Below are positions 49,693-59,036 of a stretch of 64,000 nucleotides of DNA, in pieces. The notes under the pieces were generated by a model. The model was not told the origin of the DNA. It made no database searches and saw only the letters and a program-made list of their open reading frames with translations. The translations under genes and the position numbers were made by a program. Source of the stretch: CADEEX01 sp964577955 (GTDB lineage: Bacteria; Acidobacteriota; Vicinamibacteria; Vicinamibacterales; CAVVIG01); the NCBI GenBank assembly GCA_964577955.1, contig CAZOAZ010000020.1, forward strand, positions 1-64,000, read 5' to 3'. Position 1 is the first letter of the stretch. Every line of letters starts with the position of its first letter.

Positions 49693-51753
49693 ATGACGCT
49701 CACTCGACGCGAGTTCATCCAATTGGCCGCAGCGATGGGGGCCTCGCTGGCGTGGGGCGGCCCGGCTCGAGCGTCAACCACCGGCTGGCAGGAGCAGCGT
49801 AACCTCTATCCGGAGGGCGTCGCGTCCGGCGATCCCGATTCGACGAGCGTGATCCTCTGGACGCGGCGGCCGTTCGCGTCGGGCGGCCGGCGTGTGCTGA
49901 CGGTGGAGGTGGCGGAGGATGATGCGTTCCGGAGGGTCGTCGCCAAAGCGTCCGCGCCGGTCTCACCGGAATCAGATTGGACGACGCGCGTGCTGGTCGG
50001 CCGTCTCAAGCCGGCGCGGGTCTACTGGTACCGCTTCACCGATGGCGAGGGCAACGGGAGCCGCGTCGGCCGGACGATCACCGCGCCGCTTTCGAACGAT
50101 CCGCGACCGGTCAATTTCGCCTTCGTCAGCTGCCAGAGCGTCAATGAAGGCTGGCTGAACGGCTATCGCCGGATGATCTTCGAGGACGAGCGCGCGGCGC
50201 CCGCCGATCAACTTGGGTTCGTGCTTCACCTCGGAGATTTCATTTACGAGGTCGTCGAATATCCCGACGAGCTGCCCGCGCGGTACGACCGCACGATCCG
50301 AGACGTCGGCCGCATTCCAGACGGCGGCAAAACCGGCAACTTCCACTACCCGCTCACCGTCGAGGGCTATCGCGTCGTCTACAAGGGCTACCTTGCGGAT
50401 CCCGACCTGCAGGACGCGCGAGCGCGTTGGCCGTTCGTCTGCATCTGGGACAATCACGAATTCTCCTGGCAGGGACGGCAGAGCATCGTGCAGGCCGGGG
50501 GTGCTCACCAACCGGGCCAGACGGTCAAGGTCGCCGCCAACCAGGCGTGGTTCGAATACATCCCCGCGCGCGTGAAGGCGCCGAGCGGATCGCTCGAGAG
50601 CTTCGGTGCGGTGGCGGTGAAGAATGTCCCGATAGAAAAATGGGACGAGAGTTACCTCGGGATCGAACCCAATAACCTCACGGCGATCAACAGCCTGATC
50701 GCCTATCGGTCGTTGCGCTACGGCCGTCACCTCGATCTCATGCTCACCGACCAGCACAGCTTCTGCGGCGACGACCCGACCGATGCGGAGGGCGTGGTCA
50801 GGATTTACGATCCGGCGTTCAACGGGATGTTCTCCGAGGCGGCGATGATCGCGCTCGACGCCGGCCGGACGTTCAACGGCGGCCACCCGCCCGCCGAACT
50901 CAGTTTTGGCGACGCCAGAATCCCGAATCCGCGAAAGGATTCACCGCCGCGCACCATCCTCGGGGCTCGTCAGAAGCAATGGTTCATGGACCGGCTCCGC
51001 CGGTCCACGGCCACCTGGAAGATCTGGGGCAGTTCGCTCGGTGCGCTCGACATGCGGGCCGACCCGCAGAACCTTCCGGATGGACTGACCAAGCAGAAGT
51101 GGCCGGCCGACACGTTCGCGGAGTTCGGCAGCGTGGACTTCGGCAGCGCCTACCACGAACGTGGCCAAATCTATGACCTCGTCCGCGATGCGAAGATCAC
51201 CGGGTTCGCGATCGTGTCGGGCGACCGCCACAGTTTTTGGGCCGGCTATGCCGCCTCGCAATTGCCACCCGCCAAATTCGAACCGGTCGGACTCAGTTTT
51301 GTCGGCGCCTCAATGGCCAGCCCTGGCGCGATGGAGTCTTTCGAGCACACGCTTCGCAAGGATCATCCGCTCCGTCCGCTGTTCCTGGCCGATCGTCCAT
51401 CAGGGAAGCCCGAATGGACCTACAACATGCTCTTCAAGCACGGCGTCCGCTCGTGCCTCGAATACGCGAAGAGTTTCGATCTGAAGCGCGCGCACGCCGT
51501 GTCCAATCCGGACCTTGCCCCGCATGTTGAGTTCGTGGATACAGGCGGTCACGGCTATGCGACGGTGCGGCTCACCAGCGATGCGATGCGGACCGAGTTC
51601 GTGTGCATTCCCCGCCCGATCACGCGCAGCGATCGTCCCGACGGCGGTCCGCTTCGCTACCGGGTCGTCCACACCGCCTCGCTCTGGAAACCGGGCGAGC
51701 GGCCGGTGCTGCGCCAGCACGTGATTGAGGGCGATCCCGGCCTTTCGATCTGA
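49693..51753 (+). CDS. phoD: Tat-exported alkaline phosphatase D
   Basis: A 686-residue Ca/Fe-type phosphatase of the PhoD family. A Tat leader opens the protein (TRREFIQLAAAMGASLAWGG), followed by the N-terminal beta domain (YPEGVASGDPDSTSVILWTR), the metal-site segments FVSCQSVNEG, LGDFIYEV, CIWDNHEFSWQG and SGDRHSFWAGY, and a long C-terminal part. It would release phosphate from phosphodi- or monoesters outside the cytoplasm. Its 5' end has been copied at 45861-45943. Confidence 0.93.
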   Translation: MTLTRREFIQLAAAMGASLAWGGPARASTTGWQEQRNLYPEGVASGDPDSTSVILWTRRPFASGGRRVLTVEVAEDDAFRRVVAKASAPVSPESDWTTRVLVGRLKPARVYWYRFTDGEGNGSRVGRTITAPLSNDPRPVNFAFVSCQSVNEGWLNGYRRMIFEDERAAPADQLGFVLHLGDFIYEVVEYPDELPARYDRTIRDVGRIPDGGKTGNFHYPLTVEGYRVVYKGYLADPDLQDARARWPFVCIWDNHEFSWQGRQSIVQAGGAHQPGQTVKVAANQAWFEYIPARVKAPSGSLESFGAVAVKNVPIEKWDESYLGIEPNNLTAINSLIAYRSLRYGRHLDLMLTDQHSFCGDDPTDAEGVVRIYDPAFNGMFSEAAMIALDAGRTFNGGHPPAELSFGDARIPNPRKDSPPRTILGARQKQWFMDRLRRSTATWKIWGSSLGALDMRADPQNLPDGLTKQKWPADTFAEFGSVDFGSAYHERGQIYDLVRDAKITGFAIVSGDRHSFWAGYAASQLPPAKFEPVGLSFVGASMASPGAMESFEHTLRKDHPLRPLFLADRPSGKPEWTYNMLFKHGVRSCLEYAKSFDLKRAHAVSNPDLAPHVEFVDTGGHGYATVRLTSDAMRTEFVCIPRPITRSDRPDGGPLRYRVVHTASLWKPGERPVLRQHVIEGDPGLSI

Positions 51754-51927
51754 GATCCATTTCCGAATCTCGCCTCGAACGTTTTGTCGCGGGGGAAATC
51801 GGGGGATTTTGAGGGGAAAAGCGCTCCCGGAATCCCTCAGACCATTCCGCTCTGTTGAGCGTCTGATTCTTCACGCTTTCGCGAGCGGCGTGTTGCGCGA
51901 CACCGGAAAGCACTTTTGAAGGCACGT

Positions 51928-51933
51928 TATAAT
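51928..51933 (+). promoter_or_regulatory. -10 promoter element of the kinase gene
   Basis: A perfect TATAAT 15 nt before the ATG at 51949. If transcription starts near 51940 the leader would be only about ten bases, so the mRNA may be nearly leaderless. No clear -35 box is seen. Confidence 0.45.
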
Positions 51934-51948
51934 TCGCGCCCTGTCTAG

Positions 51949-54507
51949 ATGTCTGTCGCTCCATCGACGAGGCTGGGTCCTTATGAGGTGAAGTCGCTCC
52001 TGGGGCGGGGCGGCATGGGAGAGGTGTATCGCGGATGGGACGCGCGGCTCGGCCGCCACGTCGCGATCAAGGTCCTCCCTACTGCATTCAGCGCCGATCC
52101 CAATCGACTCCGCCGATTCGAGCAGGAAGCGCGCGCGGCCGCAGCACTCAACCATCCCAGCATCGTCGCGGTCTTCGACATCGGGACGGCAGAAGGGGCA
52201 CCCTACGTCGTCAGCGAACTGCTCGAAGGGCAGTCGCTCCGCGAGGTGCTCGGTTCTGGACGGCTGCCGCTGCGCAAGACGTGGGACTACGCGATTCAGA
52301 TTGCGACCGGCCTGGCCGCCGCCCACGAACGGGGGATCGTCCACTGCGACATCAAACCCGAGAACCTGTTCATCACCACTGACGGTCAGGCGAAGATCCT
52401 CGACTTCGGACTCGCCAAGCTCCTCGCCACCAATTCAGCGAATCCGCTCGAGACCGCGACGCTGGCGGCCGGTTCGACATCAACCGCGGGAATGGTTGTC
52501 GGCACCGCCGGCTACATGTCACCGGAGCAGGTGCGCGGCGAGCCCGTCGATCACCGCACCGATATCTTCAGCTTCGGCGCCACGCTGTACGAGATGGTGG
52601 GCGGCACGCGCGCCTTCAGAGGCGACAGCGCCATCGAAACACTGCACGCGATCCTCAACAACGACCCGCCGGAGCTCGCGACCGCGGAAACGGCGGTCAG
52701 GCCAGACATCGCGCGTGTCGTTCAACACTGCCTGGAGAAGGAACCGTCTCAACGCTTCCAGTCGGCGCGCGATCTCTCTTTTGCGTTGACGCAGCTGACC
52801 GGTGCCGCGAGCTCGAGCATCGGTCGGGCCGCGGTCGCCGCGCCGCCACGACGTCTTTCCTGGATCACCGCCGCTGGCGTTCTCGCGGCGGCAGTCATCG
52901 GCGGAGCGGGAACGTATGTCGCGACGAATCACGCCACTGTCACCAGCGCGCCGTCGTTTCGTCAGTTGACCTTCCGAAAAGGAAGCATTGGGAAAGCACG
53001 GTTCGCCCCTGACGGACAGACGGTGGTGACCACCGCGGCGTGGGATGGCCAGCCACGCATCGTCCAGTCCACGCGCATCGACACCCGCGCGTCCACGCCG
53101 CTCGAGCTCTCCGGCGCAACGCTGGAGGCCATTTCGAAATCCGGCGAGCTGGCGCTGATGGTGCGGGGCACCACACTCGCGCGCGTGCCGATCGGACTCG
53201 GCGGCATTCGCGAAGTGCTCGAAGGCGTCCAGTGCGCCGACTGGATGCCCGACGGATCGCTGGCGGCGATTCGGGTCGAGGGCCAGCGCTCCTGGATCGA
53301 GCATCCGCTCGGGCACAAAATCTACGAGGATTCGTCGTCGTCCATGAACTGCCTGCGCGTGTCGCCCGATGGACGGTTCATCGCGATCATCCAGCAGGAA
53401 GTGTTTGGCGGCGGCGACGAGTGGCTCACGATTCTGGACCGCGACGGCCACGTGACGGCCCGCTCGCCCCGCAGGCCGATCGTCGCTCAGGATGGTCTGG
53501 CCTGGACGCCCGACGGCCGTGAGGTGTGGTTCGGCGCCGGGGACGCCGCGCTGACGTCCGCGATCTACGCCATGACCCCCGACGGCGTGGAGCGCACCGT
53601 CCACCGGACGCTGGGATCGATCCGCATCGAGGACATCGCTCCGGATGGCCGAGCGCTCGTCGTCGCTGACACCAACCGAGCCGAGATGACGCTGGTGGAC
53701 GTGCCAAGCGGTGCCGCGCGAGACCTGACGTGGCTCGGCCACTCGAGCCCAACCGGCCTCTCAAACGATGGCCGCATCGTACTCTTCAGCGAGTTCGGCG
53801 CCGCCCAGACCAACGAAGCCTACGTTCGACCAACGGACGGAGGACCGGCCGTCCTCCTTGGCCCCGGATCGCCCATGGCGATCTCGCCGGACCGCAAATG
53901 GATTCTTCTGGCCGAACAGCTTGGAACGACACGGAGACTCGTGCCAATCGGCGCCGGCGAGAGCCGGATACTCGAGCGTGGCAGCGTCGTGCGCACGGGA
54001 ACGCGTGCACGCTGGACACCGGACGGGCGGCGCGTCGTCTTTGTCCGGAACGAGGTCGGCAAACCGCCCCAGGTGTTCGCGCAGCGAGTGGACGGCGGAG
54101 AGCCGACGGCCGTCACCCCTGAAGGAGTGCGTGGTTACAAACCCGTGGTGTCGCCCGACTCCTCGTCCATCATCACCGGCGACTCGGACAAGCGCCTTTG
54201 GCGGTACCCCCTTGACGGCCATGCGGCGCCCACTGCGGTTCCCGGAGCACTCCAGGGCGATGTCCCCATGGCGTGGAGCCCGGACGATACGGCCATCTGG
54301 GTGATGAACCGCGCTGGCGGGCCGGAGATCTTTCGAATCGACGTCAAGACCAGCCGGCGCACCTCCTGGTACAAACTGCCGACGCCCGAGCCCGGCGAGA
54401 CGATTGTCGACTCACTGCTGATTCACATGTCCGACGACGGCAATACCATCGTGTACAGCTATTTCAAGCATCTGTCGGAGCTGTACGTCGCTGAAGGGTT
54501 GGGATAG
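51949..54507 (+). CDS. Ser/Thr protein kinase with transmembrane segment and TolB-like propeller
   Basis: An 852-residue kinase of the same type as that at 34229. Kinase residues: glycine loop GRGGMGEVYRG (near 19), VAIKVLP, DFGLAK (near 149) and a standard activation segment. The catalytic loop reads HCDIKPENL instead of HRDxKPxN, so the arginine before the catalytic Asp is Cys (a non-RD kinase). One membrane helix near 302-325 and a C-terminal six- to eight-bladed propeller with repeated PDG turns. It ends 14 nt from the convergent wHTH/FHA gene. Confidence 0.92.
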   Translation: MSVAPSTRLGPYEVKSLLGRGGMGEVYRGWDARLGRHVAIKVLPTAFSADPNRLRRFEQEARAAAALNHPSIVAVFDIGTAEGAPYVVSELLEGQSLREVLGSGRLPLRKTWDYAIQIATGLAAAHERGIVHCDIKPENLFITTDGQAKILDFGLAKLLATNSANPLETATLAAGSTSTAGMVVGTAGYMSPEQVRGEPVDHRTDIFSFGATLYEMVGGTRAFRGDSAIETLHAILNNDPPELATAETAVRPDIARVVQHCLEKEPSQRFQSARDLSFALTQLTGAASSSIGRAAVAAPPRRLSWITAAGVLAAAVIGGAGTYVATNHATVTSAPSFRQLTFRKGSIGKARFAPDGQTVVTTAAWDGQPRIVQSTRIDTRASTPLELSGATLEAISKSGELALMVRGTTLARVPIGLGGIREVLEGVQCADWMPDGSLAAIRVEGQRSWIEHPLGHKIYEDSSSSMNCLRVSPDGRFIAIIQQEVFGGGDEWLTILDRDGHVTARSPRRPIVAQDGLAWTPDGREVWFGAGDAALTSAIYAMTPDGVERTVHRTLGSIRIEDIAPDGRALVVADTNRAEMTLVDVPSGAARDLTWLGHSSPTGLSNDGRIVLFSEFGAAQTNEAYVRPTDGGPAVLLGPGSPMAISPDRKWILLAEQLGTTRRLVPIGAGESRILERGSVVRTGTRARWTPDGRRVVFVRNEVGKPPQVFAQRVDGGEPTAVTPEGVRGYKPVVSPDSSSIITGDSDKRLWRYPLDGHAAPTAVPGALQGDVPMAWSPDDTAIWVMNRAGGPEIFRIDVKTSRRTSWYKLPTPEPGETIVDSLLIHMSDDGNTIVYSYFKHLSELYVAEGLG

Positions 54508-54521
54508 GTCGCGGCGATCGG

Positions 54522-55178
54522 TCAATCGCTCTTCGCGCGCCCATGGCGGGTGTCCGTCCGAGTCGACGCGCGTGATTTCGACGCGCGAAAGACCAGCACG
54601 ACACCGGCGATCTGGATTCGATCGGCATCGCTGAGCGCGACCGCACTCGTGACGCGCCGGCTGCCAAGCAGCGTTCCGTTCTTGCTCCCGAGATCTTCAA
54701 GGGTCGCGGAATCGCCTTTCACCACGATGCTGGCGTGGCGCCTGGAGACGCCGGCCGCATCGACCCAGATCGTGGACGCCGGTTCACGGCCGATGACATT
54801 CGGACCCTCCGCGAGCGGAGTCCGCTCGCGCCCCCTGAGGATCCAGTGGCCGGCCTTTCGCGCTTCAGCAGGGTTCGTTTCCAGCACCGCCGAGAACGCG
54901 TAGCCGACGCGGGTCGCCGTTCGGATCGGCGCGTCGCCGCCCGAGTTCGCGAGCGCCCGACGCACTTCCTTGACGAGGCCCACGAGCGTCGCGTCGGACA
55001 CGAACGAATCGGGCCAGAGACGCTGGTGCAGTTCGGCCTTTGGCACCACGCGCGGCGCCTCCTGGATCAGCAAGGCGAGCAGATCGAACGCCTTGGGCGT
55101 CAGGTGAATGTCGGTGCCGTCACGCTGAAGGCGACGCGTGTCGGTATCGAAGCTGAAAGGTCCGAAGCGCTGTGGCAC
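54522..55178 (-). CDS. Winged-helix regulator fused to an FHA domain
   Basis: A 218-residue DNA-binding protein. Residues about 1-100 are an OmpR/PhoB-type winged helix (FGPFSFDTDTRRLQRDG, LTPKAFDLLALLIQ, VLVxx recognition area), and residues about 115-205 are an FHA domain with the phosphothreonine-binding pattern VIGREPASTIWV, GVSRRHASIVV and DLGSKNGTLLG. FHA domains bind phosphothreonine, so the kinase transcribed towards it is a natural partner. No receiver domain exists. Target genes are unknown. Confidence 0.93.
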   Translation of the reverse strand: MPQRFGPFSFDTDTRRLQRDGTDIHLTPKAFDLLALLIQEAPRVVPKAELHQRLWPDSFVSDATLVGLVKEVRRALANSGGDAPIRTATRVGYAFSAVLETNPAEARKAGHWILRGRERTPLAEGPNVIGREPASTIWVDAAGVSRRHASIVVKGDSATLEDLGSKNGTLLGSRRVTSAVALSDADRIQIAGVVLVFRASKSRASTRTDTRHGRAKSD

Positions 55179-55290
55179 GGTCTCCCCCGCGTGTTACCCC
55201 TGAAATCCCCTCGAACGCCCCCGACTTGGCTCGAGCGCGAGCCGCACCATCGCACCACGCCCGATTCCGTGTGGGCCCGCGAGGTGAGTC

Positions 55291-55938
55291 ATGGTTGCTG
55301 CGGCATTCCTGGCGTTCATGCTGCAGAGCAGCGTCGCAATCGATCCTACCGGTTGTCCGGGCGGACGGCACATCCGCCTGCAAATCGTTCCCATCGCGTC
55401 GATGACGGCGTCAGCCCTCGACACCCTCGTTTCTGAAGCGGCCACCATCTGGCGTCCGTACGGCGTGACGATTACCGGAACGCAGGAGTTGGTCCGACCG
55501 GATGATCACGACAACGTGGAATGGATCACGCTGATCATCAAGGACGCGTCCGCGCCCGGCGCGCTCGCGTCGTTGACGTTCGCGAACGGCGCACCCGCTG
55601 ACGTCATGTACGCGTCTCCAAGCATGGCTCGCCGGATGCTCGAGGGGACGAGACTCGGGCTCCGGTCTCGGGCAGAGCGCGATGTCGTCACGGCGCGGCT
55701 CCTGGGGCGAGGGGTCGCCCACGAGGTGGGGCACTACGTGCTCAGATCCAGAGACCACTCCAAGCACGGCCTGATGCGGGTCGCGTTCGATGTGCGCGAT
55801 CTCGCCGGTGATCAGAATCGGTTCCGCCTGGAGCCTGGTCAAGAACTCGCGGTTCGGGCGCAGGGTCTTTCATCATGTTCGTCGCCGTTGGACCCGCTCT
55901 CCTCGCCCAGGGCAGCGACGGCGGACGCGCAGGATTAA
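55291..55938 (+). CDS. Small exported zincin-like metalloprotease-type protein
   Basis: A 215-residue protein with a signal peptide and a likely zinc site HEVGHYVLRSRDHSKHGLM: His144, Glu145, His148 in HExxH, a third histidine at 156 (seven residues further) and a downstream GLM that could be a Met-turn. The spacing is not exactly that of metzincins. The C-terminal 20 residues are low-complexity. I do not recognise a named family. Proteins with this layout are common but unstudied in Acidobacteriota. Confidence 0.65.
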   Translation: MVAAAFLAFMLQSSVAIDPTGCPGGRHIRLQIVPIASMTASALDTLVSEAATIWRPYGVTITGTQELVRPDDHDNVEWITLIIKDASAPGALASLTFANGAPADVMYASPSMARRMLEGTRLGLRSRAERDVVTARLLGRGVAHEVGHYVLRSRDHSKHGLMRVAFDVRDLAGDQNRFRLEPGQELAVRAQGLSSCSSPLDPLSSPRAATADAQD

Positions 55939-56018
55939 TCACGATCAACGAGGCAATTTCCGCTGGCCCCAACGTGGCCGCGGCCGAACACGTCCCGACT
56001 GCACGGACGAACTGCGCG

Positions 56019-56024
56019 TATACT
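56019..56024 (+). promoter_or_regulatory. -10-like element before the MmgE/PrpD gene
   Basis: TATACT lies about 25 nt before the GTG at 56047 and 44 nt before the ATG at 56068; GGAG follows at 56032. A weak promoter call. Confidence 0.3.
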
Positions 56025-56067
56025 CCTGCGCGGAGATTTTCCTGCCGTGACGAACCGAAGCTATTCG

Positions 56068-57564
56068 ATGAAACGCCGCGTGTCGCGGCGCGAAGCTCTG
56101 CTCGGCGTGTTGCTCGCTCCCGTCGCAGCCGCGGCCACCGAGAACAGGCTCACCGCCCAGCAGCCGGCCGGCGGCGCCGCGGCGGGCACGGGGCCGGACG
56201 TCACGGCCCCGCTCGCGCGCTATATCGCCGGCGCCCGCACCGCGTCCGTTCCCGAAGAATTTCGCGAGTTGGCGCGCCGGCACATCCTGGACACACTGGC
56301 CTCCATCGTCGCCTGCCGCGACCTCATCCCGTCGCAGCTGGCCCGCGACTACGTCCTGGCGCAGTCAGGAGGCGCGGCGAAGAATGCCGCGACGCTGCTC
56401 GGCACGCGGCAGAAGGCGGCGCTCGTCGATGCGGTGTTCGCGAGCGCGATGACCGCGCACGCCGCCGAGATCAACGACTTCATCCCCTCGGCGTTCGTAC
56501 AGCCGGGACCATCGATCGTGTCGGCCGCAATCGCGCTGGCGGAGGTGCGCGGCGGCACCGGCGACGACATTCTGCGCGCGGTGATCACGGGCTACGAGTT
56601 GGCAGGACGGATGCCGAAAGCCCTCGGCATCACCAACCTGCGCCGTGCCAACATGGCGAACCATGGCATCGGGCCGGTATGGGGTACAGCGGCAGCCGCC
56701 GCCGTGATGTTGAAGCTGCCCGAAGCGAAGATGAGCGACCTCTTCACGTTCTGCGCGCAGCAGTCGTCCGGCTCATATCAATGGCTGATGGACGTCGAAC
56801 ACATCGAGAAGGCGTTCGTCTTCGCCGGGATGGGCGCCCGCAACGGGCTGCAGGCGGCGCTGATGGTGGAAGCCGGATTCCGCGGCGTCCGCGACAGCCT
56901 CGATCATCCCGACGGCTGGATGCGATCGGCGACGTATCGCGGCGGCGACAGCGACCGGGCCTACTTGATCGACGGCCTGGGGAGGAAGACCGAGCTGATC
57001 CACACGGCCTTCAAGAAATACCCCTCGGGCGGTCCGGCACAGCCCGCGGTGGACGGTCTGCTGAAGCTCCTGCCGCAGATCGATCGCCGCGGCGTCGCGA
57101 GAGTCGTCATCGAGATGCCCGGACGCTGGGAGGCGTTCCGCGACGCGGCGATGCCGGCGCTCAACCTCCGCTATCTGACCGCCATCATCCTGCTCGACGG
57201 CCGGCTGGACTTCACCGCCGCGCAATCACTCGAGCGCATGGCGCAGGACGCGCAGGTCAAAGCGTTGATGCAACTCGTGGACGTCGTCCACGATCCGAAG
57301 CAGGAAGTCGCTCCGGGTGAGGAACGCCGGGAATCGGCGCGCGTCCGGATCACGGAAACCAGCGGCAAGACGCACGAGATCTTCGTGCCGTACGTGCCGG
57401 GCTACCCCTCGCACCCGTTCAGCAAGGCGGACGTCGAAGCGAAGGCGCTCGAACTGATGGCGCCGCGGCTCGGCGAGCGCCGCGCCAACGAAGTCGTGGC
57501 GCAGTGCTGGACGCTCGACCGTCTGGCATCGGGCGCCAGCCTGGCGAGCCTGATCGCGGTTTGA
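56068..57564 (+). CDS. Exported MmgE/PrpD family protein
   Basis: A 498-residue protein of the 2-methylcitrate dehydratase-type family. An N-terminal leader with a twin-arginine-like pattern (SRREALLGVLLAPVAAAA) precedes the fold; family blocks are HILDTLASIVACRD, GTRQKAALVDAVFASAMTAHAAEINDFIPSAF, HGIGPVWGT, KAFVFAGMGARNG and YPSHPFSKADVEAKA. A start at GTG 56047 is also possible. The known family is cytosolic, so the leader is unusual. Its substrate is unknown; the Tat/Sec export call should be viewed with some care. Confidence 0.82.
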   Translation: MKRRVSRREALLGVLLAPVAAAATENRLTAQQPAGGAAAGTGPDVTAPLARYIAGARTASVPEEFRELARRHILDTLASIVACRDLIPSQLARDYVLAQSGGAAKNAATLLGTRQKAALVDAVFASAMTAHAAEINDFIPSAFVQPGPSIVSAAIALAEVRGGTGDDILRAVITGYELAGRMPKALGITNLRRANMANHGIGPVWGTAAAAAVMLKLPEAKMSDLFTFCAQQSSGSYQWLMDVEHIEKAFVFAGMGARNGLQAALMVEAGFRGVRDSLDHPDGWMRSATYRGGDSDRAYLIDGLGRKTELIHTAFKKYPSGGPAQPAVDGLLKLLPQIDRRGVARVVIEMPGRWEAFRDAAMPALNLRYLTAIILLDGRLDFTAAQSLERMAQDAQVKALMQLVDVVHDPKQEVAPGEERRESARVRITETSGKTHEIFVPYVPGYPSHPFSKADVEAKALELMAPRLGERRANEVVAQCWTLDRLASGASLASLIAV

Positions 57565-57577
57565 ACGATTCGTCCGG

Positions 57578-58996
57578 CTACTGCCCGAGCGCGGCGATCA
57601 CATCGGCGGAAAACTTCGCGATGCGGAAGCCGGGGCCGCTCGAGTCGAAGCCGCGACGGACGACGACGACGTTCTGCGACGGCACGATCATCGCGTATTG
57701 CCCCAGCGCGCCGTTCGGACTGTAGGCGAGGTCAGGCAACCCTTCGGCGCGGTCGTACGACCAGAACTGCGCGCCGTAGCCGGTGCGCTCCGGCGTCGAT
57801 CGGGGCTGCGCCGGACCGCGAGTGGACACGTAACGCGACCAGCCTTCCGGCAGGATGCGCTCGCCGTTCCAGACGCCGTCAGCGAGATAGAACATCCCGA
57901 ACCGCGCGAAGTCGCGCGCGGTCGACCAGCACTGGCCGGAGATCAGGAAATCGCTGTTCCAATCGGTCTCGATCAGCGTGCGTGTCATTCCCAGCTTCCA
58001 GAGTAGTTCCCGCTGCGGAAAACTAAGGAAGGTCGGATCGTCGTTCACCGCCTCGCGCAGGGCGCGGACCGACAGGATCGTGTCGGAGCCCGCGTAGACG
58101 AAGCGCGTGCCCGGCTTCGAGTCCACACGGTTGAGCGCGGAGATCTCCGCTGCCGCGGCGCCTCCCTGGTAGATCTCCTGCTGCGGATCACCGGCCGCCT
58201 CGGTGTAGAGGCCGCTCGCCATCCGCAACAGATCGTCGAGCGTGATGTCGCCGCGGGGATCGCCGGGCCGCTGCCACTCCTTGAGCGGCGCCTTGCGCTT
58301 CACATCGAGCAGACCGCGCCGCACACCGATGCCGACGAGCGACACCGACAGGCTCTTGCACATGGAATTCGTGCGCGCCATGACGTGCACGCCGAAACCG
58401 GGCGCGTAGCGTTCGGCGACGATCTTGCCGTCCTTGATCACCACCACACCCCAAGTGTCGCCGCGATACGGACCCGCCTGATCGAGGAACGCGTCGTCCA
58501 GGACTTTCTCGACCGCCGCGCGCCGATCGGGCGCCAACGCTGCGGTGGCATTCTGATCGCCCATCGGCCACGGGCGCGAATCGAGCGAAGGCGCGGTCAC
58601 CGCAGCGGGGATGCGCGGCAACAGCGCCGCCGCCGACATCTTCGCGCCGATCGGCAGCTGCGTGCAGCCCAGATGCGGGCGCCAGACCGCGATGCGCGGT
58701 TCCATGTCGGGCAGAAAGTGGACGCTGACGGTCTTTGCCGTGTTGTCGACTTCCATTCTGAGCGTTTCTTTGGTCGGCGTCCGGTTGCGTGACGTGAAGT
58801 CGAGCGTCTCCTTGCTCATGCCGGAGGAGAAGATGCCGGTGCAGTAGTGCAGCGCGCGAAAGCCCGCCGCCAGCGCCGCCGCATGGCGCGCCGACGCGTT
58901 CGCGCCCCCGTCGTCCTGGGCGCGAACCGGCACGGCCGTCGCGACCCCACCTGCGATGACGCACAACACGACCGATGCGCGAAACGTCATGTTCAT
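57578..58996 (-). CDS. Exported serine hydrolase of the beta-lactamase class C type
   Basis: A 472-residue hydrolase with a signal peptide (MNMTFRASVVLCVIAGGVATAVPVRA) and GGAGGAGG before the start. The SxxK nucleophile motif is SMCK (about residue 211), the Tyr motif is probably YAGSD, and the last motif is near SPNGALGQ. Penicillin-binding and esterase relatives share this fold. It follows the carboxylesterase on the same strand with a 40-nt gap, so they may be co-transcribed. Activity on esters or peptides, rather than antibiotics, is likely. Confidence 0.88.
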   Translation of the reverse strand: MNMTFRASVVLCVIAGGVATAVPVRAQDDGGANASARHAAALAAGFRALHYCTGIFSSGMSKETLDFTSRNRTPTKETLRMEVDNTAKTVSVHFLPDMEPRIAVWRPHLGCTQLPIGAKMSAAALLPRIPAAVTAPSLDSRPWPMGDQNATAALAPDRRAAVEKVLDDAFLDQAGPYRGDTWGVVVIKDGKIVAERYAPGFGVHVMARTNSMCKSLSVSLVGIGVRRGLLDVKRKAPLKEWQRPGDPRGDITLDDLLRMASGLYTEAAGDPQQEIYQGGAAAAEISALNRVDSKPGTRFVYAGSDTILSVRALREAVNDDPTFLSFPQRELLWKLGMTRTLIETDWNSDFLISGQCWSTARDFARFGMFYLADGVWNGERILPEGWSRYVSTRGPAQPRSTPERTGYGAQFWSYDRAEGLPDLAYSPNGALGQYAMIVPSQNVVVVRRGFDSSGPGFRIAKFSADVIAALGQ

Positions 58997-59036
58997 CGAA
59001 CGCCTCCTCCGTCTGCTCTGCTCTTGGCTACCGCCC

